Assembly (NCBI GenBank): GCA_017427885.1
Contig: JAFRRW010000017.1
Location: forward strand, 124,001-188,000
From: Bacteroidales bacterium
GTDB lineage: Bacteria > Bacteroidota > Bacteroidia > Bacteroidales > UBA932
Direction of reading: 5' to 3'
Length of the DNA stretch: 64,000 nucleotides
Part shown: in pieces, positions 8,939 through 17,885 of the stretch
How the letters are laid out: each line of letters begins with the position of its first letter
Numbering within the stretch: position 1 is the stretch's first letter
Notes under the pieces: model-generated
The model's database searches: none
The model's input: the letters and a program-made list of their open reading frames with translations, nothing else
What the model was told of the DNA's origin: nothing
Translations under genes and position numbers: made by a program

Positions 8939-9829
8939 TCAAACGTCGCTCAGGCTCCTGGCGTAGCGGACGATGTCCTTCGGTTTCTTTTCCGGGACTG
9001 GATGCACCACGGCGGCGGGTATCTTCTTCACGCAGGCATATATCAGGAAGCCTATCCCCAAAAGGATGAAGGGGATGCTCAGGAGTTGTCCCATATTCAG
9101 CGTCATCGTCTGCTCGAATTCCACCTGGGGATTCTTTATGAATTCTATGAGGAACCTCATCCCGAAACACACTATGAAGAAGATGCCGATGTAGGTGCCC
9201 CTATAGGTCTTGTCCAGTTTCTTCCAATAGAGGATAATGAGGCCGATGCCGAGAATGAGATAGCTCAGGGCCTCATAAATCTGGGTGGGGTGCTTGGGAA
9301 CCGTCTCCCCGTTGCGTTCGAACACGAAGCCCCAGGGAAGGTCGGTGGCCACACCGTAAATTTCCGAATTGAAAAGGTTGCCCAGCCTGATGAAGGCGGC
9401 GGCAAAAGCAGTCGCTATGGCAAGGTGGTCGAGGAGCCACACGAAATCGAAGTCGTTCCTCCTGCCATATTTCCTGGCGTACCACCACATCGCAAGGATC
9501 AGCGCGATGGTCCCGCCGTGGCTGGCCAGACCACCCTTCCAGGGCATGAAAAACTCCAGGAAACCCTGCCAGCTGCCGAAATAGTAGTCCGGCTGGTAGA
9601 AGAGGCAGTGGCCCAAGCGGGCGCCGACGATCGTACCCACGAGAAGAGTTATGAGCAGGGAATCGAGAAGGTCTTCCTTAACCCCCTCCCTCCTGAAGAA
9701 CCATCTGAAAATGAACCAGCCCAGCACGAAACCTGCCACGAACAGCAGTCCGTACCAGCGCACGGCGAAGCCCCCCAGGCGGAAAATTTCCGGGTCGACG
9801 TTCCAGTTGACGAAAAGGATATCGGACAT
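8939..9829 (-). CDS. lgt: Prolipoprotein diacylglyceryl transferase
   Basis: A 296-residue polytopic membrane enzyme that transfers diacylglycerol from phosphatidylglycerol to the lipobox cysteine of prolipoproteins. Family motifs are present: [13 protein letters not shown] (His-Gly-Gly), [13 protein letters not shown] (the RxGN..NxE signature) and the C-terminal GTYIGIFFI...GMRFLIEF helix. I chose the ATG at 9829 ([14 protein letters not shown]) because this is the usual N-terminus; a more distal ATG would add 11 residues lying across the promoter. It supplies the lipidation needed by the many lipoproteins in this window and leads the S26/PqqD/ABC operon. Confidence 0.95.
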   Translation of the reverse strand: MSDILFVNWNVDPEIFRLGGFAVRWYGLLFVAGFVLGWFIFRWFFRREGVKEDLLDSLLITLLVGTIVGARLGHCLFYQPDYYFGSWQGFLEFFMPWKGGLASHGGTIALILAMWWYARKYGRRNDFDFVWLLDHLAIATAFAAAFIRLGNLFNSEIYGVATDLPWGFVFERNGETVPKHPTQIYEALSYLILGIGLIILYWKKLDKTYRGTYIGIFFIVCFGMRFLIEFIKNPQVEFEQTMTLNMGQLLSIPFILLGIGFLIYACVKKIPAAVVHPVPEKKPKDIVRYARSLSDV

Positions 9830-9860
9830 ATCGGTATAATTCAATACGGTATAAACGTAC

Positions 9861-9868
9861 AAATATAA
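9861..9868 (-). promoter_or_regulatory. Promoter -7 element for the lgt operon
   Basis: Minus-strand TATATTTG matches TAnnTTTG and lies 32 nt upstream of the lgt ATG. No well-spaced TTG was found at -33, so the call rests on the -7 box and position. Confidence 0.5.
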
Positions 9869-9879
9869 TGAAAAACATT

Positions 9880-9887
9880 ATCTTTGT
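9880..9887 (+). promoter_or_regulatory. Promoter -7 element for pgk
   Basis: TATCTTTG matches the consensus and lies 46 nt upstream of the pgk ATG. It sits back to back with the lgt promoter, so the two operons share a compact divergent control region. Confidence 0.55.
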
Positions 9888-9933
9888 CTGCCGCAAGCAT
9901 ATTGTCAGGACAAATCTTAAATATCAGAACATA

Positions 9934-11187
9934 ATGCAACAGTTCATCGACAACTACGATTTCAAAGGCAAAAGGGCCATCGTGAGGGTTGACTTCAACG
10001 TTCCCCTCAACGAAAACTTCGAGATTACCGACGACACCCGCATCCGCAGGGCCATACCCACCCTCAAGAAAGTCCTTGAAGGAGGCGGCTCGCTCATCCT
10101 GATGTCGCACCTCGGACGTCCGAAGAAAGTTGATCCCAAGTACTCACTCAGATATCTGACCGGAAGGGTTTCCGAACTCCTCGGAGTGCCCGTCCAGTTC
10201 GCTGACGACTGCATGGCCGCCGACGCCCAGGCCGCAGCCCTCAAGCCCGGCGAAGTCCTTCTCCTCGAAAACCTCCGCTACTATGCGGAAGAGGAAGGCA
10301 AGCCCAGGGGACTGGCCGAAGACGCCACCAACGAAGAGAAGGACGCCGCGAAGAAGGCCGTCAAGGCCAGCCAGAAGGAGTTCGTGAAGCATCTCGCCTC
10401 CTATGCCGACTGCTACATCAACGACGCCTTCGGCACGGCCCACCGCGCCCACGCCTCCACCGCCCTCATCGCCGACTACTTCCCCGATGACAAGATGTTC
10501 GGCTACCTGATGGAAGGCGAGATCAAGGCCATCGACAACGTTCTCAAGAACGCCCGCAGGCCCCTCACCGCCATCATCGGCGGATCCAAGGTCTCCTCCA
10601 AGCTCGCCGTGCTGAAGAACCTCGTCGGCAAGGTCGACAACCTCATCATCGGAGGCGGAATGGGATACACCTTCATCAAGGCCCAGGGCGGACACATCGG
10701 AAAGTCCCTGCACGAGGACGAACTCATGCCGGACGCCCTCGAGATCCTCGCCACCGCGAAGGAGAAGGGCGTGAACGTGTCCCTGTCCGTCGCGACCGTC
10801 TGCGGTCAGGAATTCGAAAACGACACTCCGCAGAAGGTCTTCGACATCTACAACATTCCTGACGAGTGGGAGGGAATGGACGCATCCCCCGCTTCCCTCG
10901 CAAATTGGAAGAAGATCATCCTCGCCTCCAATACCATCCTCTGGAACGGTCCCGTGGGCGTGTTCGAGCTTCCCAACTTCGCAAAGGGAACCCTCCAGAT
11001 CGCAGAGGACCTCGCCGAGGCCACCGCTAACGGAGCCTACACCCTCGTAGGCGGAGGCGACTCCGTAGCCGCCGTCACCCAGATGGGCTACGCCGACAAG
11101 GTCAGCTATGTCTCCACCGGAGGCGGCGCGATGCTCGAGGCCATTGAAGGCAAGATCCTCCCCGGCATCGCCGCGATCCAGAAGTAA
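9934..11187 (+). CDS. pgk: Phosphoglycerate kinase
   Basis: A 417-residue glycolytic kinase converting 1,3-bisphosphoglycerate and ADP to 3-phosphoglycerate and ATP. Visible motifs are [13 protein letters not shown] at the N-terminus, [12 protein letters not shown] (substrate arginine loop), [27 protein letters not shown], and the C-terminal nucleotide loop [11 protein letters not shown] followed by [10 protein letters not shown] chose the ATG at 9934 ([13 protein letters not shown]). The frame is open further upstream, but that part overlaps the promoter. The gene stands alone and ends in an intrinsic terminator. Confidence 0.97.
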   Translation: MQQFIDNYDFKGKRAIVRVDFNVPLNENFEITDDTRIRRAIPTLKKVLEGGGSLILMSHLGRPKKVDPKYSLRYLTGRVSELLGVPVQFADDCMAADAQAAALKPGEVLLLENLRYYAEEEGKPRGLAEDATNEEKDAAKKAVKASQKEFVKHLASYADCYINDAFGTAHRAHASTALIADYFPDDKMFGYLMEGEIKAIDNVLKNARRPLTAIIGGSKVSSKLAVLKNLVGKVDNLIIGGGMGYTFIKAQGGHIGKSLHEDELMPDALEILATAKEKGVNVSLSVATVCGQEFENDTPQKVFDIYNIPDEWEGMDASPASLANWKKIILASNTILWNGPVGVFELPNFAKGTLQIAEDLAEATANGAYTLVGGGDSVAAVTQMGYADKVSYVSTGGGAMLEAIEGKILPGIAAIQK

Positions 11188-11210
11188 TCCCGCACCTGCG
11201 ATACCATAAG

Positions 11211-11237
11211 TCCCGTGTCTTCCGGCACGGGATTTTT
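11211..11237 (+). terminator. Intrinsic terminator of pgk
   Basis: TCCCGTG (11211-11217) pairs perfectly with CACGGGA (11226-11232) around an 8-nt loop and is followed by a T-rich tail (TTTTTATT). It starts 23 nt after the pgk stop codon. Confidence 0.8.
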
Positions 11238-11258
11238 ATTACCAGAGAGGTACTTCCT

Positions 11259-11317
11259 CCGGAGGAGACGTTCCCATAAGCGAGCATTGCGGCGTCAGCC
11301 GTGTATCTGGGAACCGT
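11259..11317 (+). repeat. Convergent-junction palindromic repeat, copy 1 (right arm degenerate)
   Basis: Carries the left arm GGAGGAGACGTTCCCA and the conserved centre (GCGAGCATTGCGGCGTCAGC, then CGTGTATCTGGGA), but the right arm has decayed. It forms a tandem pair with copy 2, about 80 bp apart, between the convergent genes pgk and the methyltransferase gene. Confidence 0.85.
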
Positions 11318-11340
11318 CGGATAAAAAAGGATGTACTCCA

Positions 11341-11419
11341 CCCGGAGGTGACATCCCCATAAGCGAGCATTGCGGCGTCAGCCGTGTATCTGGGAGCGTT
11401 GGGAATGTCTCCTCCGGGG
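11341..11419 (+). repeat. Convergent-junction palindromic repeat, copy 2
   Basis: Nearly full-length copy. The left arm CCGGAGGTGACATCCCC is diverged; the centre is conserved and the right arm TGGGAATGTCTCCTCCGG is intact. The centre includes a small CGGC/GCCG hairpin with loop GTCA. The reverse strand is open through the repeat, but no protein is likely. Confidence 0.88.
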
Positions 11420-11434
11420 TATTGGAATGATTGA

Positions 11435-12355
11435 TTATCTGCGGAGACGGACGAAGATGCTGAGGGGCAGGGCCTTGCCAAAGCCGTCGCGGAGGGCGAG
11501 TTCGCCGGAATCGAGGACGTAGGAGCCGTCGAGCCGGAAGGCTTCGCGGACCAGGGTTTCGCCGAGAAGGGCGGAATAGCCGTTCGAATAGAGGTTGAGG
11601 ACCATGAAGGAGTCCTTGGGGGCGAGGATGGAAGAAACTCCCTTCAACATCTCGTTCAGGAGTTCGTCCAATTTCCATTTCTCCCCGTCGGGGCCGTGCC
11701 CATAGGCCGGAGGGTCGAGGATGATCCCGTCCCATACGCTCCCCCTGCGAATTTCCCTCCGGACGAATTTCATCGCGTCGTCCACCAGCCAGCGGATCCC
11801 GTCCAGGGAACTGGCGTCCTGGTTGCCGTGGGCCCAGGTGACCACCTGGCGCACCGAATCAAGATGGGTGACATCCGCCCCTGCGGCCCTGGCCGCGAGG
11901 GAGGCCGCACCAGTATATGCGAAAAGGTTGAGCACCCTCGGTCTCGGGGCTCCGGACTCGGCCGCCTTGCGTACGATTTCAGATGTGTTGGAATAGATAT
12001 AATCCCAGTTGGGGGCCTGCTCGGGGAAAACGCCCACGTGCTTGAAGGCCGTCAGTCCCAGCCTCAGGCTCATCTTCGGGGCGGGACCGTATGAAATCCA
12101 CCACTGGTCGTCCATCCGGCGGAGTTTCTCCCAGGTGCCACTGTCCTCCTTGCCAGCACGGCCGAACCCGGCCCCCGGCTTGAACCGGACGTGGGCCCTG
12201 GAAAGCCACTCCTTTTCGGACAAGGTCCTGTCCCACAAGGCCTTCGGTTCCGGCCTTATGAGCAGATACTTCCCGAACCGCTCCAGTTTCTCTCCGTTAC
12301 CGGAGTCCACCAGGGCGTAGTCGGACCATTCTCCTGAAGGAAATTCAACCATCAT
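11435..12355 (-). CDS. Class I SAM-dependent methyltransferase (RlmI-like)
   Basis: A 306-residue methyltransferase. The SAM-binding loop reads VLNLFAYTGAASLAA (about residues 140-155) and is followed by an acidic strand end (THLDSV). The catalytic region carries DPPAYGHGPDGEKW, close to the DPP motif of the RlmI/RlmK rRNA methyltransferase group. A short N-terminal domain precedes it, without the PUA domain of E. coli RlmI. A 23S rRNA target is likely from the family but the base is not certain. Its start overlaps the stop of the DUF2723 gene by four bases, so both are in one operon. Confidence 0.75.
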   Translation of the reverse strand: MMVEFPSGEWSDYALVDSGNGEKLERFGKYLLIRPEPKALWDRTLSEKEWLSRAHVRFKPGAGFGRAGKEDSGTWEKLRRMDDQWWISYGPAPKMSLRLGLTAFKHVGVFPEQAPNWDYIYSNTSEIVRKAAESGAPRPRVLNLFAYTGAASLAARAAGADVTHLDSVRQVVTWAHGNQDASSLDGIRWLVDDAMKFVRREIRRGSVWDGIILDPPAYGHGPDGEKWKLDELLNEMLKGVSSILAPKDSFMVLNLYSNGYSALLGETLVREAFRLDGSYVLDSGELALRDGFGKALPLSIFVRLRR

Positions 12356-15300
12356 TCTCCACCCACGTTTTCACCGCCGTCCTCCTCCTGGCCGAGCATC
12401 TTCTTGGTAGCGGATATCACCATATCGGCGAACTCGGTGTCGCCTCCGTCACGGGCGGCGTCGGAAAGGTAGTAAACCATCGTGCAACAGGTCTCGAACT
12501 CCTCCTTGGCGTAATCGTAGAAATCCATGAAGAAGCCTATGCTGGTGAGCAGTTCCTTGAAGAAACGGGTCGCCAGGTCCCTGGCCTTCTCCGTCTCACC
12601 GAGACTGTAGTAGTCGGAGATGATCTGCACCACGGTGAGGTCGTTGAAGCCGAAGCCTATGCACTCGGCCACGAGGGGGAAATTCTCGTCCGTCATCACC
12701 TTCTGGCTCATGTCCAGCATCTCCAGTGCCCTGTCGAACTCCCCTTCCTTCATGAAGGCGGCGCAACTGTTCTCGAACATCGTCCTGAGGGGGTTGGAGG
12801 CGAGATGGGTGTACATGTTCTGGTAGTCCACCAGCCAGTCCGTCCTGGAGATGGCGTCGAAGGTATATACCTCCGTCATCTTCCTGTACAGGCCGTCGGT
12901 GTCGCAGAGGCCGATGTCCGAAGACGTGATCTTGTTCCGGATGGGGATGAACTTGTAGGAATATCCCTCGTACATCAGGTAATCCTTTATGCCCACGTTC
13001 AGGTCCCCGCCCATGTTGAGGAAATGCAGGGGCCTGTCCCACTGGTAATTGGACAGGAGGTCGAGGACGAAGAGCTCGGGTTTGGTGATATACTCCCTGC
13101 TCGCGGGGATCTCGATGGTGATCTCGGGTGGTATGAGGTCGGCGAACTTCTCGGGGAGGATGCCGTATTTGATGACGTTCTCTTTGTTGACGGGAATGGT
13201 GAATTTATGGCCTATGATATAATCCACCTTCCTGCCGCTGACGAGTTCGACCTTGACGTCGGGATGGCGGAAAATCTCCATAACGTCCGCAAGTGGAAGG
13301 GGCTTGTCATACCTGTCCACGAGATAGACCATCTCGTTGGTCCCATAGAGGTACATCTCGGCAGGAACCTTCAGGGGCAGGGGCTTGCTTTCGTTGACGG
13401 CATATTTCATCTGGTCGATGTGCCAGTCGGTGCCGAGGAGGGAGGTATTGATTATCCTCACGTCGGTGCGGACGTTCTCCACCTCCTGGGCATACCAGAG
13501 AGGGAAGGTGTCGTTGTCTCCGTGGGTGACAAGCATACCGTCGGGACCTACCGAATTGAGGTAGTTGCGGGCCATCTCCACGGCCGTCGCCCTGTGGCTC
13601 CTGTCGTGGTCGTCCCAGTTCTGCTGCGCCATTATCGCAGGGGACACCAGACCGGCGGCTATTGCGACCCCCGCGATTACCGCGGAACGCTCCTTCTTCA
13701 GAAAGCCGGAAAGCAGGGATTCGAGGGCGGCCACGCCGAGGCCCACCCAGATCGAGAACGCGTAGAACGAGCCAGCGTAGGCATAGTCGCGCTCACGCAC
13801 CTGCAGGGGCTGCTGGTTGAGATATATGACGATGGCGATGCCGGTCATGAAGAAGGTCAGGAAGACCAGCCAGCATCCCCTCTTGTCCCTGTCGAACTGG
13901 AAGAAGAGCCCGATAAGGCCGAGAAGCAGGGGCAGGAGGAAATAATGGTTCTTCCCCTTGTTGTGGCTCAGGATGTCGGGAGCGTAGGACTGGTCGCCCA
14001 GCCGGATCTCGTCCAGGAACCTGATGCCGCTCTCCCAGTTGCCGTAGAACAGGTTGGGCGAAGGGCCGTGAATCTCGTTCTGCCTGCCCGCGAAGTTCCA
14101 CATGAAATATCTCCAGTACATCCAGCCCAGCTGGAAATCGAAGAAGAACTTCATGTTGGCGCCGAAAGTAGGCTTCTTGTGTTCCGCCCCCGGGACGACC
14201 TTCCCCTTCCCGTCCATATATGACTCGTAGAAATCGATGTAGCGGGAATCGTTGCCGCACCACATCCTCGGGAACAGCATCTCTCCTGCGGAGTCGTAGA
14301 TGACGTCGATGGGGCCGTCGACCTTCTTGTATTTCCCGTTGAGGGGAGCCCAGTACTTGGGAATCTTAAACTCATACGGAGCGTCGAAATAAGGGCCGTA
14401 GAACAGCGGCTGGGAGCCGTACTGCTCACGGGAGATGTACCTTACGAGGGTGAAGGCGTTGTCCGGCTGGTACTCGTTGGTGGGGGGCTTGACGCTGGAG
14501 CGTATGATCTCTATCGTGAAGACTGAGAAACCGACGACCAGCATAGTGCAGCATAGCAGGACGGTATTCCAGAACACCCGGTTCTTCTTCAGGGTATGGT
14601 AAAGCCCGGCGAAGCAGAGGGCCAGCAGGGCCAGGAGGAAGAAGGCCGCGCCGGAGTTGTACGGAAGGCCGAGGACGTTCACGAAAAAGAGGTCGGTGTA
14701 GGCGGCCAGTTTCGGAAGGTAGGGAACCACGAAGAAGACCATCACGCCGACTATGGCGATGGAGAGAAGGAAAATCTTGACATATTCCCAGAGGGTGTAT
14801 TTCCCTTCCTCGCGTTTCTTGTAAAAATACAGGAAGACAAGGGCCGGAATGGCAAGTAGGTTCAGCATATGGACTCCGATGGAAAGGCCCATCAGGAAGG
14901 CTATGAGGACTATCCAGCGCTTGGAATATCTCTCGTCTGCCTCGTCGTACCATTTAGTCATGCACCAGATTACCAAGGCCGTGAACAGCGAGGACATTCC
15001 GTAAACTTCGCTCTCGACCGCAGAGAACCAGAAGGTGTCCGAGAAGCAATAGGCAAGGGCTCCGACGGCTCCGCTTCCGAAAATCACCGCCCATTGCGAA
15101 GGGCTCCTCTTCCCGTCCTCGCCCCCGGGAACCAGCCTGCGGGCGAAGAACACCACAGTCAGGTAGAGCAAAAGGATGGTGAGGGCGGAACAGATTGCGC
15201 TGCAGGCGTTTGCCAGGACTGCGGCGTGCATGTTGTCACCGAAGAGCGTGAATATCCTCACGACCAGCTGGAAGAAGGGGTTTCCGGGGGGATGGCCCAC

Positions 15301-15456
15301 TTCGAGCTTGTAGGACGAGGCCGTGAATTCACCGCAGTCCCAATAAGGGGCGCTGGGCTCTATGGTGGAAAGGTAGGTCACCGCGGCCACGATGAAGACC
15401 AGCGTGGCGGTCAACCTGTTCCAGAATTTCGGTTTGTCAGATATCCTGTATTGCAT
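12352..15456 (-). CDS. DUF2723 multispanning membrane protein, GT-C glycosyltransferase-like
   Basis: A 1034-residue protein. The N-terminal half holds about a dozen membrane helices and the DUF2723 signature region (TYLSTIEPSAPYWDCGEF, then KLEVGHPPGNPFF). The acidic DCGEF after the first helix resembles the catalytic loop of GT-C enzymes that use lipid-linked sugars. The C-terminal part, from about residue 640, is soluble and ends in helical, TPR-like sequence. Bacteroidota members have been proposed as protein O-mannosyltransferases acting in the periplasm; that role is family-level knowledge and not shown here. Its promoter overlaps that of the divergent yciH gene. Confidence 0.75.
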   Translation of the reverse strand: MQYRISDKPKFWNRLTATLVFIVAAVTYLSTIEPSAPYWDCGEFTASSYKLEVGHPPGNPFFQLVVRIFTLFGDNMHAAVLANACSAICSALTILLLYLTVVFFARRLVPGGEDGKRSPSQWAVIFGSGAVGALAYCFSDTFWFSAVESEVYGMSSLFTALVIWCMTKWYDEADERYSKRWIVLIAFLMGLSIGVHMLNLLAIPALVFLYFYKKREEGKYTLWEYVKIFLLSIAIVGVMVFFVVPYLPKLAAYTDLFFVNVLGLPYNSGAAFFLLALLALCFAGLYHTLKKNRVFWNTVLLCCTMLVVGFSVFTIEIIRSSVKPPTNEYQPDNAFTLVRYISREQYGSQPLFYGPYFDAPYEFKIPKYWAPLNGKYKKVDGPIDVIYDSAGEMLFPRMWCGNDSRYIDFYESYMDGKGKVVPGAEHKKPTFGANMKFFFDFQLGWMYWRYFMWNFAGRQNEIHGPSPNLFYGNWESGIRFLDEIRLGDQSYAPDILSHNKGKNHYFLLPLLLGLIGLFFQFDRDKRGCWLVFLTFFMTGIAIVIYLNQQPLQVRERDYAYAGSFYAFSIWVGLGVAALESLLSGFLKKERSAVIAGVAIAAGLVSPAIMAQQNWDDHDRSHRATAVEMARNYLNSVGPDGMLVTHGDNDTFPLWYAQEVENVRTDVRIINTSLLGTDWHIDQMKYAVNESKPLPLKVPAEMYLYGTNEMVYLVDRYDKPLPLADVMEIFRHPDVKVELVSGRKVDYIIGHKFTIPVNKENVIKYGILPEKFADLIPPEITIEIPASREYITKPELFVLDLLSNYQWDRPLHFLNMGGDLNVGIKDYLMYEGYSYKFIPIRNKITSSDIGLCDTDGLYRKMTEVYTFDAISRTDWLVDYQNMYTHLASNPLRTMFENSCAAFMKEGEFDRALEMLDMSQKVMTDENFPLVAECIGFGFNDLTVVQIISDYYSLGETEKARDLATRFFKELLTSIGFFMDFYDYAKEEFETCCTMVYYLSDAARDGGDTEFADMVISATKKMLGQEEDGGENVGGE

Positions 15457-15482
15457 AAACAGACTCTTAATTCGGCAAAATA

Positions 15483-15515
15483 CAAATATACGAATAGAAT
15501 CGCTATCTTTGCAAA
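15483..15515 (-). promoter_or_regulatory. Promoter for the DUF2723/methyltransferase operon
   Basis: Minus-strand TATATTTG (15490-15483) lies 21 nt from a TTTG (15515-15512), giving a near-ideal Bacteroidota promoter 26 nt upstream of the ATG. Its -33 box overlaps the -7 box of the divergent yciH promoter. Confidence 0.65.
15504..15511 (+). promoter_or_regulatory. Promoter -7 element for yciH/DUF4271
   Basis: TATCTTTG lies 17 nt upstream of the yciH ATG, which leaves room for only a very short leader. It overlaps the opposing promoter, so the two directions may compete for polymerase. Confidence 0.55.
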
Positions 15516-15528
15516 AAATATTCCCGCC

Positions 15529-15873
15529 ATGGCGGACAACGACTGGAAGAAAAGATTAGGAGTCGTGTACTCCACCAACCCCGATTTCAACTTCTCCACC
15601 GGAGAGGAAAACCGGGAGGAGACCCTTCCCCCGTCCCGCCAGAAGCTCATCGTTTCCCTGGACCGCAGGAACAGGGGCGGCAAGCAGGTAACGCTGGTGA
15701 GCGGTTTCAGGGGAACGGACGAGGACCTTGCGGACCTAGGCCGGACGCTGAAGGTGAAATGCGGCGTCGGAGGCTCGGCCAAGGACGGGGAGATCACCGT
15801 CCAGGGAGATTTTCGCGACAAGGTCACCGATCTCCTGAAATCGATGGGATATAACGCAAAGCGAGGCAACTGA
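15529..15873 (+). CDS. yciH: SUI1/YciH-family translation initiation factor
   Basis: A 114-residue protein with the C-terminal SUI1 domain: VSLDRRNRGGKQVTLVSGF, then KVKCGVGGSAKDGEI and QGDFRDKVTDLLKSMGY. The family is related to eukaryotic eIF1 and is thought to influence start-site fidelity on the small ribosomal subunit. I chose the ATG at 15529 (MADNDWKKRLGVVYSTNPDF) because it follows a consensus -7 box. The stop codon overlaps the next start by one base (TGATG), so the following membrane protein is translationally coupled. Confidence 0.9.
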   Translation: MADNDWKKRLGVVYSTNPDFNFSTGEENREETLPPSRQKLIVSLDRRNRGGKQVTLVSGFRGTDEDLADLGRTLKVKCGVGGSAKDGEITVQGDFRDKVTDLLKSMGYNAKRGN

Positions 15874-16715
15874 TGTTCCAGGAAGACACCATAACCTTTT
15901 TACCCGCTCCCGCCGTCACGGATTCCCTGGCGGCGGCGGACTCCGTCCTGACGGAAGCGGCGGTTCACGCCGTTCCCGCGGAAGAGGCCGTGGAGATCCT
16001 CCCTATGGATAAGGCCTTCCCCGGAAGCGACCTCCGGATGCTTTCCGCCGAACCGGCCGTCTTCCCCCACGACACGGCCCAATGGGAGGACAATCCGGTC
16101 AATTCCATCCTCACTCTCGCCTCTATTCTCCTTTTCCTGCTGAACCTCAGGAATTTCCTGGACATCCTCCCCTCGATTGCAAGGTGTTTCACCAGATGGA
16201 AGGAGAACCTCAACATCGACGGCAGCATCCAGCTTATGAGGGACAGGAACATCGTGGCGGCCATACTCATCATCCCCTTCTGCCTCATAGCCGACAGGTT
16301 CGGAGCCTTCGCCCCCGATTTCTTCGAGGAACTGCCCCACTGGGTCGGCTGCCTGCCCCTTGTCGGGGCCTTCCTCGCATACATCCTCCTTCGGCGCATC
16401 CTCGTCATCATCCTCAGGCCCAAGCGCTCCCACGAAGACGCATATATGTCGATGCACCGGTCCTCATTCAACTGGTTCATAATCCTTTGCATCATAACCT
16501 TCACCACGGTGGCCGCGCTCTCCCTCTGCGGGACCGCCCCCACCGTCATCCGGAAGGTATTCATCATCGAAACAGCAGTCATCTATTTCTTCTTCCTGAT
16601 AGGCAAACTTCAGATTTCAGCGTCGTTTTGCAATCCATTGACAACATTTTTGTATCTTTGCACGCTCGAAATCCTGCCTACGGGACTGCTGGTGGCCGCC
16701 GCCCTCATGCACTGA
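15873..16715 (+). CDS. DUF4271 membrane protein
   Basis: A 280-residue protein with a long polar N-terminus (about 70 residues, no cleavable signal) and roughly seven membrane helices from about residue 75. It belongs to DUF4271, a Bacteroidota family of unknown function regularly found just upstream of hemD, as here. It is coupled to yciH by a one-base overlap. The promoter for hemD lies inside its last 90 bases. Confidence 0.75.
   Translation: MFQEDTITFLPAPAVTDSLAAADSVLTEAAVHAVPAEEAVEILPMDKAFPGSDLRMLSAEPAVFPHDTAQWEDNPVNSILTLASILLFLLNLRNFLDILPSIARCFTRWKENLNIDGSIQLMRDRNIVAAILIIPFCLIADRFGAFAPDFFEELPHWVGCLPLVGAFLAYILLRRILVIILRPKRSHEDAYMSMHRSSFNWFIILCIITFTTVAALSLCGTAPTVIRKVFIIETAVIYFFFLIGKLQISASFCNPLTTFLYLCTLEILPTGLLVAAALMH
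16627..16660 (+). promoter_or_regulatory. Promoter for hemD-rnpA-yidD-ubiE, inside the DUF4271 gene
   Basis: TATCTTTG (16653-16660) with an upstream TTTG (16627-16630) at a slightly long spacing of 22 nt. It lies in the 3' end of the DUF4271 coding sequence, 88 nt before the hemD ATG. Confidence 0.5.
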
Positions 16716-16748
16716 CGTGCAGGTATTGTTTGACGAACAGGCAACAAA

Positions 16749-17495
16749 ATGAAAATCAATAAGATACTTGTAGCCCAGCAGAAGCCGGTGAATATGTCTC
16801 CGTACACCTCCCTCATTCAGAAATACGGTGTGGAGATCGACTTTCACCGCTTCTTCAACATCGAACCCCTCACCGCCAGGGAATTCAGGGCACAGAGGGT
16901 GAACCTTTCCGATTTCACCGCCGTAGCCTTCTCCTCCAGGCACACAATCGATGCTTTTTTCAAGCTTTGCGACGAATTCCGTTTCAAGGTCCCCGAGACG
17001 ATGAAATACTTCTGCACGACCGAAGCCGTGGCGATGTACCTCCAGAAGCACATCGTTTACAGGAAGCGCAAGATATTCTACGGCAACGGCACGGCCCAGT
17101 CCATCATCGACCTTGTCGGGACCAAGCACAAGGGTGAGAAATTCCTCATATCCACCTCCGATTCGTCGTCTGCCAAGACCATTTCGGCCCTCTTCGAGGC
17201 CAACGGGCTGGATTTCGTCGCCGCCGCGATGGTCAAACCCGTTTTCCAGGACATGAAGTCCGTCAATCTCCACGACTATGACATCATCGTCCTCTACAAC
17301 CCCAACGACGTCAACTCCCTCAAGGAGAATTTCCCCGATTTCGAACAGGGAGACATCAAGTTCATAGCATACGGCAGGACCATCGTGAGGGCGATGGAGG
17401 AAGAGGGGCTCACCATAGAGGTGGCCGCCCCCACCGCCGAGGTACCCTCCGCCGCAAAGGCCATCGAGATCTGCCTGAAGGGGCTGGCCCAATAA
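16749..17495 (+). CDS. hemD: Uroporphyrinogen-III synthase family protein
   Basis: A 248-residue, two-lobed HemD-like protein. The first lobe includes VAFSSRHTIDAFF, the family's loop at the end of a strand. The second includes DIIVLYNPNDVNSL, and the end has IKFIAYGRTIVRAMEEEGL. It cyclizes hydroxymethylbilane to uroporphyrinogen III in tetrapyrrole synthesis. Sequence conservation in this family is low, so the call rests on length, the loop motifs and the usual DUF4271-hemD-rnpA-yidD gene order of Bacteroidota. Confidence 0.85.
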   Translation: MKINKILVAQQKPVNMSPYTSLIQKYGVEIDFHRFFNIEPLTAREFRAQRVNLSDFTAVAFSSRHTIDAFFKLCDEFRFKVPETMKYFCTTEAVAMYLQKHIVYRKRKIFYGNGTAQSIIDLVGTKHKGEKFLISTSDSSSAKTISALFEANGLDFVAAAMVKPVFQDMKSVNLHDYDIIVLYNPNDVNSLKENFPDFEQGDIKFIAYGRTIVRAMEEEGLTIEVAAPTAEVPSAAKAIEICLKGLAQ

Positions 17496-17513
17496 CCGTT
17501 CACTTCAAAGACG

Positions 17514-17885
17514 ATGACAGCCCTCCTTCCGGGACCGTTCTCATTGCCGAAGGCCGAGAGGCTCTCGGGCAGGACGGCCGTGGGGAACCTTTTCTCAAAG
17601 GGAAACTGGGGAGGATCCGGAGCCATCAGATACTGCTGCCTGAAAGGCAACGGCCTCGGGGTGAACAGGATGATGGTATCCGTCCCCAAAAAGAGTTTCC
17701 GCAGGGCTGTTAAGAGGAATCTCATCAAAAGGAGGATCCGGGAGAGTTACCGCAGGCAGAAGGCCCTCGTGCCGGCCTCTGCGGGAATCGACATTGCATT
17801 CCTCTACAATTCCAGGGACCTTCTGGACTACCGGTCCATCTACGACAAGGTGGGGGACATCCTAAGGGAACTTGGCGATGAGTAA
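17514..17885 (+). CDS. rnpA: Ribonuclease P protein component
   Basis: A 123-residue basic protein. The RNP motif reads [18 protein letters not shown] (from FRRAVKRN), the site that grips RNase P RNA, preceded by [14 protein letters not shown]. It is the protein cofactor for 5' maturation of tRNA. It lies 18 nt after hemD and overlaps yidD, the usual neighbour. Unlike in many bacteria, rpmH is not adjacent. Confidence 0.93.
   Translation: MTALLPGPFSLPKAERLSGRTAVGNLFSKGNWGGSGAIRYCCLKGNGLGVNRMMVSVPKKSFRRAVKRNLIKRRIRESYRRQKALVPASAGIDIAFLYNSRDLLDYRSIYDKVGDILRELGDE

Noticed and set aside
11102..11481. Short reverse-strand frames through the repeats that encode a recurring YTADAAMLAYG peptide
   Set aside because: The shared peptide is only the translation of the DNA repeat. 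Frames differ at their ends, lack ribosome sites and are not preserved in all copies.
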